Assembly (NCBI GenBank): GCA_040881945.1
Contig: JBBECF010000038.1
Coordinates: 1-41,552 of the forward strand
Reading direction: 5' to 3'
DNA length: 41,552 nt
Source: JBBECF01 sp040881945
GTDB taxonomy: Bacteria > Pseudomonadota > Alphaproteobacteria > Dongiales > Dongiaceae
The stretch's first letter is position 1. Each line of letters starts with the position of its first letter. The position numbers and the translations under genes are program-made. Below, in pieces: positions 1 through 8,098 of this stretch. A model generated the notes under the pieces. That model saw only the letters and a program-made list of their open reading frames with translations, was not told the DNA's origin and did no database searches.

Positions 1-43
1 CGCCGACGTCTGGGCCCGGCTGCGCCTGCACCGCGCGGCGTGA
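1..43 (+). CDS. 3' end of an unidentified gene
   Basis: An open frame enters from the left edge and ends at TGA 41-43, giving 13 codons (ADVWARLRLHRAA). Too little remains to name it. Its last 16 bases are identical to the last 16 bases of the higA gene at 560-862, which may be chance in such GC-rich sequence. Confidence 0.35.
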   Translation, partial: ADVWARLRLHRAA

Positions 44-82
44 TCCGGGCGCCGGCGGCTTGAGAGGTAGCGGCCCGGTTTT

Positions 83-298
83 TCAGCGGCCAATGAGGTC
101 CTGGCGCATTTGCCGGGCGCGTTGCGCCTCGCGCTGCTCCTCGCTGCGCTCATGCGCGACACACTCGGCGAAGCGGTCGCTGCCCGGTTCCAATCCGAGC
201 GCCTGGCAGCGGTCAGCGTAGATCTGATCGGCCTGCTCCCCCAGGTAACTGCAGCCCGCGGCCAACAGCAAGCCGCACACGGCAACGGCCTTCCACAT
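83..298 (-). CDS. Small lipoprotein with paired cysteines
   Basis: A 71-residue protein. The start at 298 is chosen because it begins a short lipoprotein signal (MWKAVAVCGLLLAAGC) with an LAAGC lipobox, so the mature protein should be lipidated at Cys16; the open frame extends further upstream but that part has no signal-peptide character. After the lipobox there is a small Cys-containing motif, RCQALGLEPGSDRFAECV, followed by a charged Gln/Arg/Glu-rich helix. The C-x-x-x-G-x-x-x-G-S/T-x-x-F-x-x-C pattern recurs in short alphaproteobacterial envelope proteins of unknown function. No enzymatic role is implied. It stands alone, divergent from the toxin-antitoxin remnant to its right. Confidence 0.6.
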   Translation of the reverse strand: MWKAVAVCGLLLAAGCSYLGEQADQIYADRCQALGLEPGSDRFAECVAHERSEEQREAQRARQMRQDLIGR

Positions 299-455
299 CC
301 CGCAGCTCCACTGTCTCGTTGACCCGACGCCGCGTCCAGGCTGCCGGAAGCCGGGAGCACAGTCAACGGCGCGGCCCGGCACAACAATAAGTCGCTCTCC
401 GAAATCCGATGGGGTTGCGGCAATAGATCGGCACTCCACCGCTGGGGTGGCGGAA

Positions 456-548
456 ATGCTACGTAAGACAGCTACCGACCGGTGGCGCGTGGTCTTCAAG
501 TGGATCGACGGGCACGCTCACGAGGTCCGCATCGTGGACTATCATTGA
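456..548 (+). pseudogene. Truncated HigB (RelE-family) toxin remnant
   Basis: The frame reading from ATG 456 to TGA 546-548 ends in TDRWRVVFKWIDGHAHEVRI followed by VDYH. This is the C-terminal part of a HigB-type mRNA interferase, which normally has about 92 residues and ends with an N-x-x-WR-(V/I)-x-F-x-(W/F)-x-(D/E)-G...(V/E)DYH signature. The complete HigB at 40551-40829 in this window shows the same ending. Upstream in this frame no HigB-like sequence can be found (no LPG-x-x-LH-x-L-x-G-D segment), so about two thirds of the toxin is missing. It lies 11 bases before the intact antitoxin gene, the usual toxin-first order. Confidence 0.7.
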
Positions 549-559
549 GGAAGCCGACC

Positions 560-862
560 ATGCCGCAGGACGAGTTCGCCCCGGTTACGCCGGGCGAGAT
601 GCTCAAGGAGGAGTTCCTGGCCGAGTACGGCCTGTCCCAGAGCCGGCTGGCCAAGGCGATCGGCATTTCGCCCAACCGCATAGCCGAAATCGTCAACAAC
701 CGCCGGCGCGTCACCGCCGACACGGCGCTTCGCCTCGCCCTCTATTTCGGCAACAGCCCGGAGTTCTGGCTGAACCTGCAGACGCACTACGACGTCAAGA
801 TGGCGTGGCGGAACCTCGGCGCCAAAGAGATCGAACGCATCAAGGCGCACCGCGCGGCGTGA
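560..862 (+). CDS. higA: HigA-type antitoxin (Xre-family helix-turn-helix)
   Basis: A 100-residue protein starting MPQDEFAPVTPGEMLKEEFL at ATG 560. The P-x-x-PGE-x-L-x-EE/x-FL opening, the helix-turn-helix LSQSRLAKAIGISPNRIAEI and the NNRRRVTADTALRLALYFG block followed by S-x-EFWLNLQ are the standard HigA/VapI antitoxin pattern. It would bind its own operator and neutralise HigB. Here the partner toxin is only a remnant (456-548), so the protein is probably a solitary antitoxin now acting as a small DNA-binding regulator or protecting against related toxins. The start is chosen at the family-typical N terminus. Confidence 0.85.
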   Translation: MPQDEFAPVTPGEMLKEEFLAEYGLSQSRLAKAIGISPNRIAEIVNNRRRVTADTALRLALYFGNSPEFWLNLQTHYDVKMAWRNLGAKEIERIKAHRAA

Positions 863-899
863 ACGTGATTGGGCGCAACGGCGCGGCCGGGCGAGACGC

Positions 900-2138
900 C
901 TATTCGCCGCGCGACCGCCAGCTCCGCGCCAGGCGGCGGGCCTCGGCGATCTCGGCCGGCGTCATGGCGGCGGCGAGCCGTTCCTGCAGGCCGGCCGCGC
1001 TGCCGCGGTCGGCGTCCGTCAGCGGCGCCGCGGTGGCCAAGTCGAGCCATTTGTAGGCCTGCACGTAATCTTGCGGGACGCCGTCGCCGTCGGCGTAGAT
1101 GAAGCCGAGGCCGAGCTGCGCCTTGGCGTAGCCGCGTTCGGCGGCCTGGTGGTACCAGGTCGCGGCGGCGGCCGGGTCGCGCGGCACCGCCTGGCCGCGC
1201 CAATACATGTAACCGAGCGCGAACTGGGCGTCGGCGCGGCCTTGCGCGGCGGCCAGGCCGTACCACGTCGCCGCCTTGGCGAGATCCTGGGCGATCCCGT
1301 CGCCGCGCCAGTACAGGTAGCCGAGGCGGAACTGCGCCTCGGCATCGCCCTGCTCGGCGGCGCGGCGATACGATCCGGCCGCCGCCGCGTCGTCGCCAGC
1401 GACGCCGGTGCCGCGATCGAGCATGTCGGCGAGCTTGGTCTGGGCGCCGCTATGGAGCTGCGCGGCGGCGGCGCGGAACCAGCGCTCCGCCTCGGCGAGG
1501 TCGCGCTCGTCGCGCGATCCCGAATACAGCAGCAGACCGAGGTTGTACTGGGCGATGGCCAGACCCTGCTCGGCCGCCAGGCGGTACCACTTCGCAGCCT
1601 CCGCCCGGTCGGCGGGCACGCCGAGGCCGCGCGCGAGCATGACGCCGAGCGCGAACCGGGCGCCGGCGTGGCCCTGCTCCGCGGCCCGTCGGTACCAGGT
1701 CGCCGCCGCGGCGTAATCGCGAGCGACTCCGCCGCCGGTCTCGTGCGCCGAACCGAGCCGGTATTGGGCGTCGACATGGCCCGCTTCGGCGGCGGCGCGG
1801 TACCACTTCGCCGCCTCGGCGCGGTCGCGCAGGTCGCCCAACTCCTCGTCGTAGATGACGCCGAGCGCGTATTGGGCGCCGGCATGGCCGTTGCCGGCGG
1901 CGCGGCGGTACCACTCCAACCCTTGCGCCCGGTCCTGGCGGACGCCGAGGCCGCGCCAGCGCAAGTACCCGAGATTGTACTGGGCGTCGGCGTGGCCCTG
2001 CTCGGCGAGCGGCAGCCACTCCCGGTAGGCGGCGCCATGGTCGCCGCGCACATAGGCGGTCCAGCCCTCGTCGTATCCGGCCCGGGCCGGAACGGCCGCC
2101 GCGAGCGAGAACAGGGCGGCGATGACGAAACGGCGCAT
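900..2138 (-). CDS. Exported Sel1-repeat protein
   Basis: A 412-residue protein starting at ATG 2138 with a signal peptide (MRRFVIAALFSLAAAVPARA), so periplasmic. After an introductory helical segment (GWTAYVRGDHGAAYREWLPL) come nine Sel1-like repeats, each of the form A-x-AQ-x-x-LG-x-x-x-x-x-G-x-GV...A-x-x-WY-x-x-AA-x-x-G. The C terminus (MTPAEIAEARRLARSW) is shared with the Sel1/peptidoglycan-binding protein at 11948-12883, as is the introductory segment, so the two are paralogues. Sel1 solenoids are protein-protein interaction scaffolds, often in envelope or secretion processes; the partner cannot be told. An alternative start seven codons upstream (2159) is possible. Its long antisense open frames are composition artefacts. 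Confidence 0.8.
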   Translation of the reverse strand: MRRFVIAALFSLAAAVPARAGYDEGWTAYVRGDHGAAYREWLPLAEQGHADAQYNLGYLRWRGLGVRQDRAQGLEWYRRAAGNGHAGAQYALGVIYDEELGDLRDRAEAAKWYRAAAEAGHVDAQYRLGSAHETGGGVARDYAAAATWYRRAAEQGHAGARFALGVMLARGLGVPADRAEAAKWYRLAAEQGLAIAQYNLGLLLYSGSRDERDLAEAERWFRAAAAQLHSGAQTKLADMLDRGTGVAGDDAAAAGSYRRAAEQGDAEAQFRLGYLYWRGDGIAQDLAKAATWYGLAAAQGRADAQFALGYMYWRGQAVPRDPAAAATWYHQAAERGYAKAQLGLGFIYADGDGVPQDYVQAYKWLDLATAAPLTDADRGSAAGLQERLAAAMTPAEIAEARRLARSWRSRGE

Positions 2139-2236
2139 GACGGCTCCCCGGCGGCGCATCGGACGCCGCACTCTAGCACGACCGACGTGCCGCCGGGCGA
2201 GCGTCCTTGGGCGCGGCTTCGCTCCGCCCGCCGGCT

Positions 2237-2689
2237 CTAGCCCGCGTAGCGGAGACGCAGGATCTCGCCGGTCGCCGGGTCGACGATGAGGCGTACCGGC
2301 CGGCCGTACCGGTCGATCGCCCGCACCTTGTAGACGTTGTCGCGCAACCTGATGTCCTCGATGTGCCGGAAGTCGCGACGCTGCAGCTTGTGCAGGACGA
2401 TGCCGAGCGGCAGGATGCCCCGCGGCCGGTACGGTGCGTAATATGGGGCCGGGCGGTAGTCGGGCGGCGGGCCGTACCCGTTGCCGCGATCGCGGTCGTA
2501 CCACGGACGGTCGGGTGTGGGCGGCCAAGGCCGGTAATTTTGCGGCGGCGACCAGCGGTCGTCGTGGACCTGGACTCGGTACGCCGCCGCCGGGTCGGAG
2601 GGCCGCGGCGCGGCGTCGGCCGGGACGGCGAGGCCGGTGGCGACAAGGCCGGTGGCGACAAGGCAGGCGAAGAGGATCGGCATCTTCAT
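2237..2689 (-). CDS. Exported PepSY-domain protein
   Basis: A 150-residue protein starting at ATG 2689, preceded by GGGAG. Its signal peptide (MKMPILFACLVATG onward to ADA) contains a short tandem duplication, ATGLV-ATGLA, encoded by an 11-12 base direct repeat near 2634-2656. A Pro/Tyr/Arg-rich linker follows (residues about 40-90), then a PepSY-like unit ending VRLIVDPATGEILRLR, where the VDP-x-TGEI turn is the family hallmark. PepSY proteins are small periplasmic modules that are very often encoded next to two-component systems, and a regulator lies divergently at 2980-3651. Function unproven. Confidence 0.75.
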   Translation of the reverse strand: MKMPILFACLVATGLVATGLAVPADAAPRPSDPAAAYRVQVHDDRWSPPQNYRPWPPTPDRPWYDRDRGNGYGPPPDYRPAPYYAPYRPRGILPLGIVLHKLQRRDFRHIEDIRLRDNVYKVRAIDRYGRPVRLIVDPATGEILRLRYAG

Positions 2690-2810
2690 GGTGGGCTCCC
2701 TTGCGTTTGGCGTCGATGCGACGCGACGACGACCCTGCCACTCTCCACCTGAACCGCAGCCGAGCGTCTCGTTCACCCGGTATTCAGGCGGCACGGGTTA
2801 CAGCAGCGCC

Positions 2811-2872
2811 ATGCGAAGACTGATCCTTGCCCTGGCGGTGTTGCTCGCCTGCGCGGCCGGCGCCCCGGCCGG
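2811..2872 (+). CDS. Start of an exported protein, cut by the assembly gap
   Basis: ATG 2811 opens MRRLILALAVLLACAAGAPA, a clean Sec signal peptide, and the frame then runs into the 100-N gap. The rest is not visible. By position, directly before an OmpR-type regulator and divergent from a PepSY protein, it is probably another small PepSY protein, but that is inference only. Confidence 0.5.
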
Positions 2873-2972
2873 NNNNNNNNNNNNNNNNNNNNNNNNNNNN
2901 NNNNNNNNNNNNNNNNNNNNNNNNNNNNNNNNNNNNNNNNNNNNNNNNNNNNNNNNNNNNNNNNNNNNNNNN
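2873..2972. other. Assembly gap of 100 N
   Basis: Exactly 100 N, the conventional length for a gap of unknown size. It removes most of the exported protein beginning at 2811 and ends eight bases before the response-regulator start. Confidence 0.99.
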
Positions 2973-2979
2973 GCGAACC

Positions 2980-3651
2980 ATGCGCTTGCTCGTCGTCGAA
3001 GACGATCCCGACCTGGCCCGGCAGTTGGTCAAGACGCTGGGCGAGGCCGGCTACGCGGTCGATCTCGCCCGCGATGGCGAGGAAGGCCACTTCCTCGGCG
3101 ACACCGAGCCGTACGACGCGATCGTCCTCGATCTCGGCCTGCCGGTGATCGACGGCCTCAGCGTGCTCGAGCGCTGGCGGCGCGCCGGCCGTACCATGCC
3201 GGTGCTGGTGCTCACGGCGCGCGACCGCTGGAGCGAGAAGGTGGCCGGCTTCGATGCCGGGGCCGACGACTACGTGGCCAAGCCGTTTCAGATGGAGGAG
3301 GTGCTGGCGCGCCTCCGCGCCCTGATCCGCCGCGCCGCCGGCCATGCCTCGGCCGTGCTCGAATGCGGCAGCTTGCGCGTCGACACGCGCGGCGGCCGCG
3401 TCACCGTCGCCGGCGCCACCGTCAAAGTGACCGCCCAGGAATTCCGCCTGCTCTCCTACCTGATGCACCACCAGGGCAAGGTCGTGTCGCGCACCGAGCT
3501 GACCGAGCACATCTACGGCCAGGATTTCGACCGCGACTCGAACACGATCGAGGTGTTCGTCGGCCGCCTGCGCCGCAAGCTCGGCGCCGATTTCATCACC
3601 ACGGTGCGCGGCCTCGGGTATCGACTGGCGGCGCCGGACGACGGCGGCTAA
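2980..3651 (+). CDS. OmpR/PhoP-family response regulator
   Basis: A 223-residue two-component regulator. The receiver domain (1-115) has the acidic pocket D8/D9, phospho-acceptor D51 in IVLDLGLP, T79 and K101 in KPFQ. The winged-helix DNA-binding domain (125-220) ends with the usual VFVGRLRRKLG...VRGLGYRL motif. Closest in type to PhoP/QseB regulators that accompany PepSY proteins and PhoQ-like kinases. Its own kinase gene should follow immediately, but only the first dozen codons do (3658-3695). A complete kinase with a near-identical N terminus appears 5 kb away at 8755, preceded by a second copy of this gene's 3' tail. The regulator therefore seems separated from its partner by an insertion or recombination. 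Confidence 0.93.
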   Translation: MRLLVVEDDPDLARQLVKTLGEAGYAVDLARDGEEGHFLGDTEPYDAIVLDLGLPVIDGLSVLERWRRAGRTMPVLVLTARDRWSEKVAGFDAGADDYVAKPFQMEEVLARLRALIRRAAGHASAVLECGSLRVDTRGGRVTVAGATVKVTAQEFRLLSYLMHHQGKVVSRTELTEHIYGQDFDRDSNTIEVFVGRLRRKLGADFITTVRGLGYRLAAPDDGG

Positions 3652-3695
3652 GGGGAGATGTCGGCGAATTCGCTCGCCCTGCGGCCGGTCGACGG
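3601..3695 (+). repeat. Direct repeat copy A: regulator tail plus kinase head
   Basis: These 95 bases cover the last codons of the response regulator (VRGLGYRLAAPDDGG), a short spacer and the first codons of a kinase (MSANSLALRPV). They match 8697-8792 at about four in five positions by hand alignment, with one single-base length difference in the spacer. Similarity stops abruptly on both sides. Confidence 0.8.
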
Positions 3696-3798
3696 ACTAC
3701 GACCAAGACCGGTCCCAGCGCAGGAACTGGGGCGGTCGAATGCATCATCACGACGGAAAGCGGTCTTTCGGCTTCCTGGTACCCCAGCAAAATGGTAG
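3658..3798 (+). pseudogene. Truncated sensor kinase N terminus
   Basis: ATG 3658, six bases after the regulator stop and behind a GGGGAG ribosome-binding site, opens MSANSLALRPV. This matches the start of the complete kinase at 8755 (MPANSLALRLV). After 3695 the resemblance ends and the frame runs through unrelated sequence to TAG 3796-3798. Only the N-terminal stub survives, without transmembrane segment, H-box or ATPase domain. Confidence 0.7.
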
Positions 3799-3921
3799 CG
3801 TTCACGCCGATCCTTGGCCATCTGAAGAATGTTGGCTTATTGGTGTGCGGCATCGGCGGCGATCCGTGCCTGACCGCCGATGCTGCTGGTTCTATGCTGT
3901 GGCACGGTTGGGAGGTTGCAA

Positions 3922-5061
3922 ATGACAAGATTTCCGATGCTTCGACGGCCGCAACTGGTGGGAGCGGTCCGGCGCGGGCCACGCCTGACCCGCCGCAGCA
4001 TACTGCGCGGTACGGCTGGTCTGGCCGCGGCCGCGGCCGGCGCCGGCCTGCTCGGCCGGCAGGCGAGCGCCGAGGTCGAGGATCAGCTCAACATGATGGG
4101 CTGGGCCGACTACATCAGCCCCGACAACATCGCCGCTTGGGAGCAGGCGAACAACAGCCGCCTCATCTACGACTCCTACGCCAGCAATGACGAGATGTAT
4201 TCGAAGCTGCAGCTCGCCGCCGGCAACAGCGGCTACGACCTCGGCATGAACACCGACTTCATGATGCCGCTCCTGATCGGCGGCGGCTTGATCCAGAAAC
4301 TCGACAAGTCGCAGATCCCGAACTTCGGCAACATCCGGCCCGAGATCGCCCATCCGGAGTTCGACCCGGAGAACGCCTATTCGGTGCCGAAGAGCTGGGG
4401 CTCGGAAGGTTTCATCTACGACAAGTCGGTGATCACACGGGAGATGAAAAGCTGGGGCGACTTCCTCGAGGCGATCCGCAACGAGGCGAGCGGCCGCACG
4501 TCGCTGCTCGACGATGCGCTCGCCATCGCGCCGCTGTTCTGGTCCAAAGGCGAGTCCTGGAACACCACGAACGAGGCGATGCTGAAGGACGTGGAGGCCG
4601 CGGTCGAGGAGCTCGGCAAGCACATCAAGCTGTTCAACTCCTATCCGGTGCAGGACGTGGCGTTGGGCACGGTGATCCTAGCCCAATGCTGGAACGGCAA
4701 TGCGAAGCAGGCGATCGATTCGTCGAAGAACCCGAACTTGGTCTTTGTCTATCCGGCGCCGAAGACCGAGGCCTGGCTCGACAGCTATCACCTGCCGGTC
4801 GGCGGCCAGCACCCGAAGGCGGCGCATTCCTGGATCAACTTCGTACTCGATCCCGAAGTGGCGGCCCGCGAGATCACCTATACCGGGTTCCTGAGCCCGA
4901 TCACCGGCTCCGAGGCACACCTGACTCCCGACGTGGCGAACGATCCCTTGATCTTTCCGCCGCCGGAGGCGATCGCGCTCGGCGAGCGCACGCTGCGCAA
5001 CGAGACCTACGATCGCCGCATCGGTATCCTGACCAAGTTCAAGGCGGCCGCGGCGCTCTGA
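3922..5061 (+). CDS. Polyamine-type ABC transporter substrate-binding protein
   Basis: A 379-residue periplasmic protein of the PotD/PotF type. The start at 3922 is supported by GGGAGG six bases upstream. The N terminus carries a twin-arginine signal (TRRSILRGTAG, then a hydrophobic Ala/Gly stretch and a QASA cleavage site), so export by Tat is likely. The mature part begins DQLNMMGWADYISPDNIAAW, typical of spermidine/putrescine-binding proteins, and retains the family blocks around NTDFMMPLLI, YSVPKSWGSEGFIYDKSV and LPVGGQHPKAAHSWINFVL. It is the first gene of a four-gene operon with its ATPase and two permeases. The exact ligand (spermidine, putrescine or another organic cation) cannot be read from the sequence. 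Confidence 0.9.
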   Translation: MTRFPMLRRPQLVGAVRRGPRLTRRSILRGTAGLAAAAAGAGLLGRQASAEVEDQLNMMGWADYISPDNIAAWEQANNSRLIYDSYASNDEMYSKLQLAAGNSGYDLGMNTDFMMPLLIGGGLIQKLDKSQIPNFGNIRPEIAHPEFDPENAYSVPKSWGSEGFIYDKSVITREMKSWGDFLEAIRNEASGRTSLLDDALAIAPLFWSKGESWNTTNEAMLKDVEAAVEELGKHIKLFNSYPVQDVALGTVILAQCWNGNAKQAIDSSKNPNLVFVYPAPKTEAWLDSYHLPVGGQHPKAAHSWINFVLDPEVAAREITYTGFLSPITGSEAHLTPDVANDPLIFPPPEAIALGERTLRNETYDRRIGILTKFKAAAAL

Positions 5062-5112
5062 CGGGCGCGCAGCGGGCGCTCTTCGGAGTACACAAGGCTG
5101 CAGGCAACGCAT

Positions 5113-5155
5113 CGCCGCGACACCCTGTNNNNNNNNNNTATCGGGTGTCGCGGCG
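5113..5155. terminator. 13-bp inverted repeat around a 10-N gap
   Basis: CGCCGCGACACCC (5113-5125) and its exact reverse complement (5143-5155) flank TGT, ten N and TATC. It lies between the binding-protein and ATPase genes, where a hairpin could lower expression of downstream genes relative to the abundant binding protein. The gap sits in the loop. No following U-run is seen, so an attenuating or mRNA-stabilising stem is as likely as a terminator. Confidence 0.5.
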
Positions 5156-5186
5156 GAGCAGCGTCGCGCAGGCGATCGGGCAGGAC

Positions 5187-6326
5187 ATGGCCGGCAACGT
5201 CGAGCTTCATGGCCTCACCAAGCTCTACGGCGACTTCGCCGCGGTGGACGATGTCACCCTGACGGCGCCGGAGGGAGCGTTCGTCGCCCTGCTCGGCTCG
5301 TCCGGTGCCGGCAAGTCCACCGTGCTGCGGATGATCGGCGGCTTCGAGCGGCCCGACCGCGGCCGGATCCTGATCGGCGGGCGCGACGTGACCGAGCTGC
5401 CGCCCTATCGTCGCGACGTCAATACGGTGTTCCAGAATTACGCCTTGTTCCCACATATGACCGTGGCGGAGAACGTCGCCTACGGGCTGCGCCAGGATCG
5501 TGTGCCGACGGACGAGCGCCGCCGGCGCGTGCGCGAGGCGCTCGACATGGTGCAGATGCTGCATCTTGCGCAGCGGCCGCCGGCGGCGCTTTCAGGCGGC
5601 CAGCAGCAGCGCGTGGCGTTGGCCCGGGCCCTGGTGAAGCGGCCGTCCGTGCTGCTGCTCGACGAGCCGCTCGGCGCTCTCGACCGCAAGCTGCGCCAGC
5701 AGATGCAGGTCGAGCTGAAGCTGCTGCAGCATCAACTCGGCATCACCTTCATCTTCGTGACCCACGACCAGGAGGAAGCCCTGGCGATGTCGGACACCAT
5801 CGCGGTAATGCGCGATGGTCGAATCGAGCAGATCGGCGCCCCCGCGGAACTCTACGATGTGCCGCGTACCGCTTTCGTCGCGGGATTCATCGGCGCGCAG
5901 AACTTCCTGCCCGGCACCATCGCGGCCGGCGGCTCCCGCCTCGCCGCAGACAATGGCCTGATAGTCGAGGCCGGCCGTGTCGCGGAAGGTGTCGCTGCCG
6001 GCGGGCGCGGCCTGGCGGCGGTCCGGCCGGAACATGTCCGGCTGCTGGCCGATGAGCCGCCGGGCGACGGCAACAAGATTCGCGGCGAGGTCGTGGCGGT
6101 GGTCATGCTCGGCGACACGGTCGAACACGTGCTGCGGCTCGCCGATGGCGTGGAACTGTTCAGCCGCCAGCCGCGCAGCACGCCGAACCTGCCGGCCGAG
6201 GGCGCGCGGGTCTGGCTGCACTGGCTGCGCGAGCGCGTCACCCTGTTTCCGTTCGACGAGACGGTGGTGCAGGGTCGGGCCTTCGTCCGTGCCGAGGCGG
6301 CCGGGGCGGCGGAGGCGACGGCGTGA
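5187..6326 (+). CDS. potA: Polyamine-type ABC transporter ATP-binding protein
   Basis: A 379-residue ATPase. Walker A GSSGAGKST (37-45), Q-loop VFQNYALFPH (Q83), signature LSGGQQQR (135-142), Walker B LLLDEP (156-161) and the H-loop FVTHDQEEAL are all intact. The C-terminal third (about 280-370) is a TOBE-type regulatory domain with VRPEHVRL, as in PotA/MalK. It energises uptake through the two permeases that follow. ATG 5187 gives the family-standard N terminus (VELHGLTKLYGDFAAVDDV); no strong Shine-Dalgarno is seen, only AGGA close to the start. The gene symbol is by family; substrate not proven. Confidence 0.93.
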   Translation: MAGNVELHGLTKLYGDFAAVDDVTLTAPEGAFVALLGSSGAGKSTVLRMIGGFERPDRGRILIGGRDVTELPPYRRDVNTVFQNYALFPHMTVAENVAYGLRQDRVPTDERRRRVREALDMVQMLHLAQRPPAALSGGQQQRVALARALVKRPSVLLLDEPLGALDRKLRQQMQVELKLLQHQLGITFIFVTHDQEEALAMSDTIAVMRDGRIEQIGAPAELYDVPRTAFVAGFIGAQNFLPGTIAAGGSRLAADNGLIVEAGRVAEGVAAGGRGLAAVRPEHVRLLADEPPGDGNKIRGEVVAVVMLGDTVEHVLRLADGVELFSRQPRSTPNLPAEGARVWLHWLRERVTLFPFDETVVQGRAFVRAEAAGAAEATA

Positions 6327-6357
6327 CGCTCGGCTCCGGCCCCGGCGACGTCGAAAA

Positions 6358-7266
6358 GTGGCGGCCTTGGGCGCGCTGAGCCTGCGCCGCTTGCTGCCGC
6401 GCTGGTCGATGGCGGGCCCCGCGCTGCTGTGGTGGGGATTCTTCTTCGTCGTCCCGATCGGCTGGATCGCCGTCTACAGCCTGGGCACCAAGCCGGCGAC
6501 CCCGGGCGCCGGTCCGGTCTCGCTCGAGGTGCTGTCGCTCGGCAACTATGCGACGGCCAGCTCCGGGGTGTTCCTCATCGTCTTCTGGATCACCATGCGC
6601 ACGGCGGTGCTCGGCACCATCGCCTGCGCTCTCGTCGGGTTTCCGGTGGCCTATGCGCTCGCCAACTGCGTGCCCGCCCGCTGGCGCTCGGTGATGCTAT
6701 TTCTCTTGGTGCTGCCATACTGGACCAGCTTTCTGCTGCGCACCTTCGCCTGGCGCATCGTGCTCGCGCCCGAGGGCGTGCTGTCGGACACGCTGCGCTC
6801 GCTGGGGCTGATCGGCGGTCCGCTGGCGCTGCTCGATTCCAACGCCGCGGTCCAGCTCGGCATCGTCTACAACTACCTGCCGCTGATGATCCTGCCGATG
6901 TACGTGGCCCTCGATCGCATCGATCCGGCGCTGATCCGCGCCAGCATGGATCTCGGCGCCGGACCGCTGCGCAGCTTCCTGTCGGTCACCGTGCCGCTGG
7001 CCGCGCCCGGAATCTTCGGCGGCGTGTTGCTGACCTTCATCCTGGCGGCTGGCGACTACGTCGTTCCGGCGATCCTCGGCGGCGCCAAGGGGCTGATGGT
7101 GGGCAACCTGGTGGCGACCCAGATCCTGGCGGCGCAGAACCTGCCGCTCGGCGCCGGCATGGCGATCCTGTTGATCTTCATGCTGGCGATGGTGGTGGCG
7201 GCGGGGGCGGCGCTGCTGCTCGCGCTGCGCGCATTGTCGCGGCGCCTCAGCGGCCCGGCGATCTGA
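6358..7266 (+). CDS. potB: Polyamine-type ABC transporter permease (PotB-like)
   Basis: About 302 residues with six predicted transmembrane helices. The first spans WWGFFFVVPIGWIAVYSLG; a periplasmic loop follows, then the helices around TAVLGTIACALVGFPVAYAL. The permease-ATPase contact motif appears as ASMDLGAGPLRSFLSVTVPLAAPGI, matching the EAA-loop consensus with a Ser-Met substitution. The start is uncertain: GTG 6358, 31 bases after the ATPase stop, is chosen because it supplies a normal cytoplasmic N terminus (ALGALSLRRLLPRW); ATG 6409 would begin at the first helix. No in-frame ATG lies between the upstream stop and 6409. Confidence 0.88.
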   Translation: MAALGALSLRRLLPRWSMAGPALLWWGFFFVVPIGWIAVYSLGTKPATPGAGPVSLEVLSLGNYATASSGVFLIVFWITMRTAVLGTIACALVGFPVAYALANCVPARWRSVMLFLLVLPYWTSFLLRTFAWRIVLAPEGVLSDTLRSLGLIGGPLALLDSNAAVQLGIVYNYLPLMILPMYVALDRIDPALIRASMDLGAGPLRSFLSVTVPLAAPGIFGGVLLTFILAAGDYVVPAILGGAKGLMVGNLVATQILAAQNLPLGAGMAILLIFMLAMVVAAGAALLLALRALSRRLSGPAI

Positions 7267-7276
7267 GGGGGCGGGG

Positions 7277-8098
7277 ATGGAGGTGGGTCGCTTCACTCTC
7301 GGCAGACGGCTGCTTCTCGGCTGGATGGCGCTGGTCTTCGCCTTCCTGTTCCTGCCGATCCTGGTGGTCGTGATCTATTCGTTCAACGGCGGCCGGAACC
7401 TCTACGTTTGGACCGAGTTCTCCACCTTCTGGTACGGCTATGCGCTTGGCAACCCGCGGGTGCTGAGCACGCTCGCGGTGTCGCTGCAGGCGGCGCTCAT
7501 CAACTCGGTCATCGCCGTCGCGCTCGGCGTTCCCGCCGGCATCGCGCTGGCCCGCCGTAAGGGCGGATGGACCGGCCCGTTCCTGATCCTGCTGTTCGTC
7601 ATCCTGGGCACGCCGGAGCTGGTCTCGGCGATCGGCCAGATGATCTGGTTCGACCGCATCGGCCTCTATGACGGGCTGCTGCGGCTGTCGATCGGCCACT
7701 CGCTGTTCAACATTGCGGTGGTGGTGCTGATCGTGCGCGCCCGCGCCGAGGGGCTGAACGAATCGCTCGAGGAGGCCGGCGCCGATCTCGGCGCGGTGCC
7801 GCTGCGCGCCTTCCTCGACATCACCCTGCCGCTGATGTTCCCGGCAGTGCTCGCCAGCACGCTGCTCGCCTTCACCTTCTCCTTCGACGACGTGATCATC
7901 TCGCTGTTCGTGCAGAGGCCGGGCACCTCGACCCTGCCGATCCATATCCTGTCGTCGTTCAAGCCGGGCCTGAAAGGCGACGTCGCCGCCATCGTCGTCA
8001 TCATGCTGGTGGTGAGCCTCGTCGGCATCATGACCGCGGCGCTTCTGCTGATGCGCGGTGAACGGCGGGGGCGGGCGCTCGGCGGCATGTTGGAGTGA
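7277..8098 (+). CDS. potC: Polyamine-type ABC transporter permease (PotC-like)
   Basis: A 273-residue inner-membrane permease, last gene of the transporter operon and 10 bases after its partner. Six helices are apparent, starting with LGWMALVFAFLFLPILVVVI. The signature YSFNGG after helix 1, the EAA-type loop LEEAGADLGAVPLRAFLDIT and the FTFSFDDVIISLFV segment are characteristic of PotC/PotI. Together with the other three genes it forms a complete importer. GGGG precedes the ATG start. Confidence 0.92.
   Translation: MEVGRFTLGRRLLLGWMALVFAFLFLPILVVVIYSFNGGRNLYVWTEFSTFWYGYALGNPRVLSTLAVSLQAALINSVIAVALGVPAGIALARRKGGWTGPFLILLFVILGTPELVSAIGQMIWFDRIGLYDGLLRLSIGHSLFNIAVVVLIVRARAEGLNESLEEAGADLGAVPLRAFLDITLPLMFPAVLASTLLAFTFSFDDVIISLFVQRPGTSTLPIHILSSFKPGLKGDVAAIVVIMLVVSLVGIMTAALLLMRGERRGRALGGMLE

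Noticed and set aside
28..862. Sixteen identical bases ending the left-edge frame and higA
   Set aside because: The word is GC-rich and short; only 13 codons of the first gene are visible, so homology cannot be claimed.
1071..2240. Long plus-strand frame opposite the Sel1 protein
   Set aside because: The Sel1 frame has a signal peptide and nine clear repeats; the antisense frame only mirrors the repeat composition.
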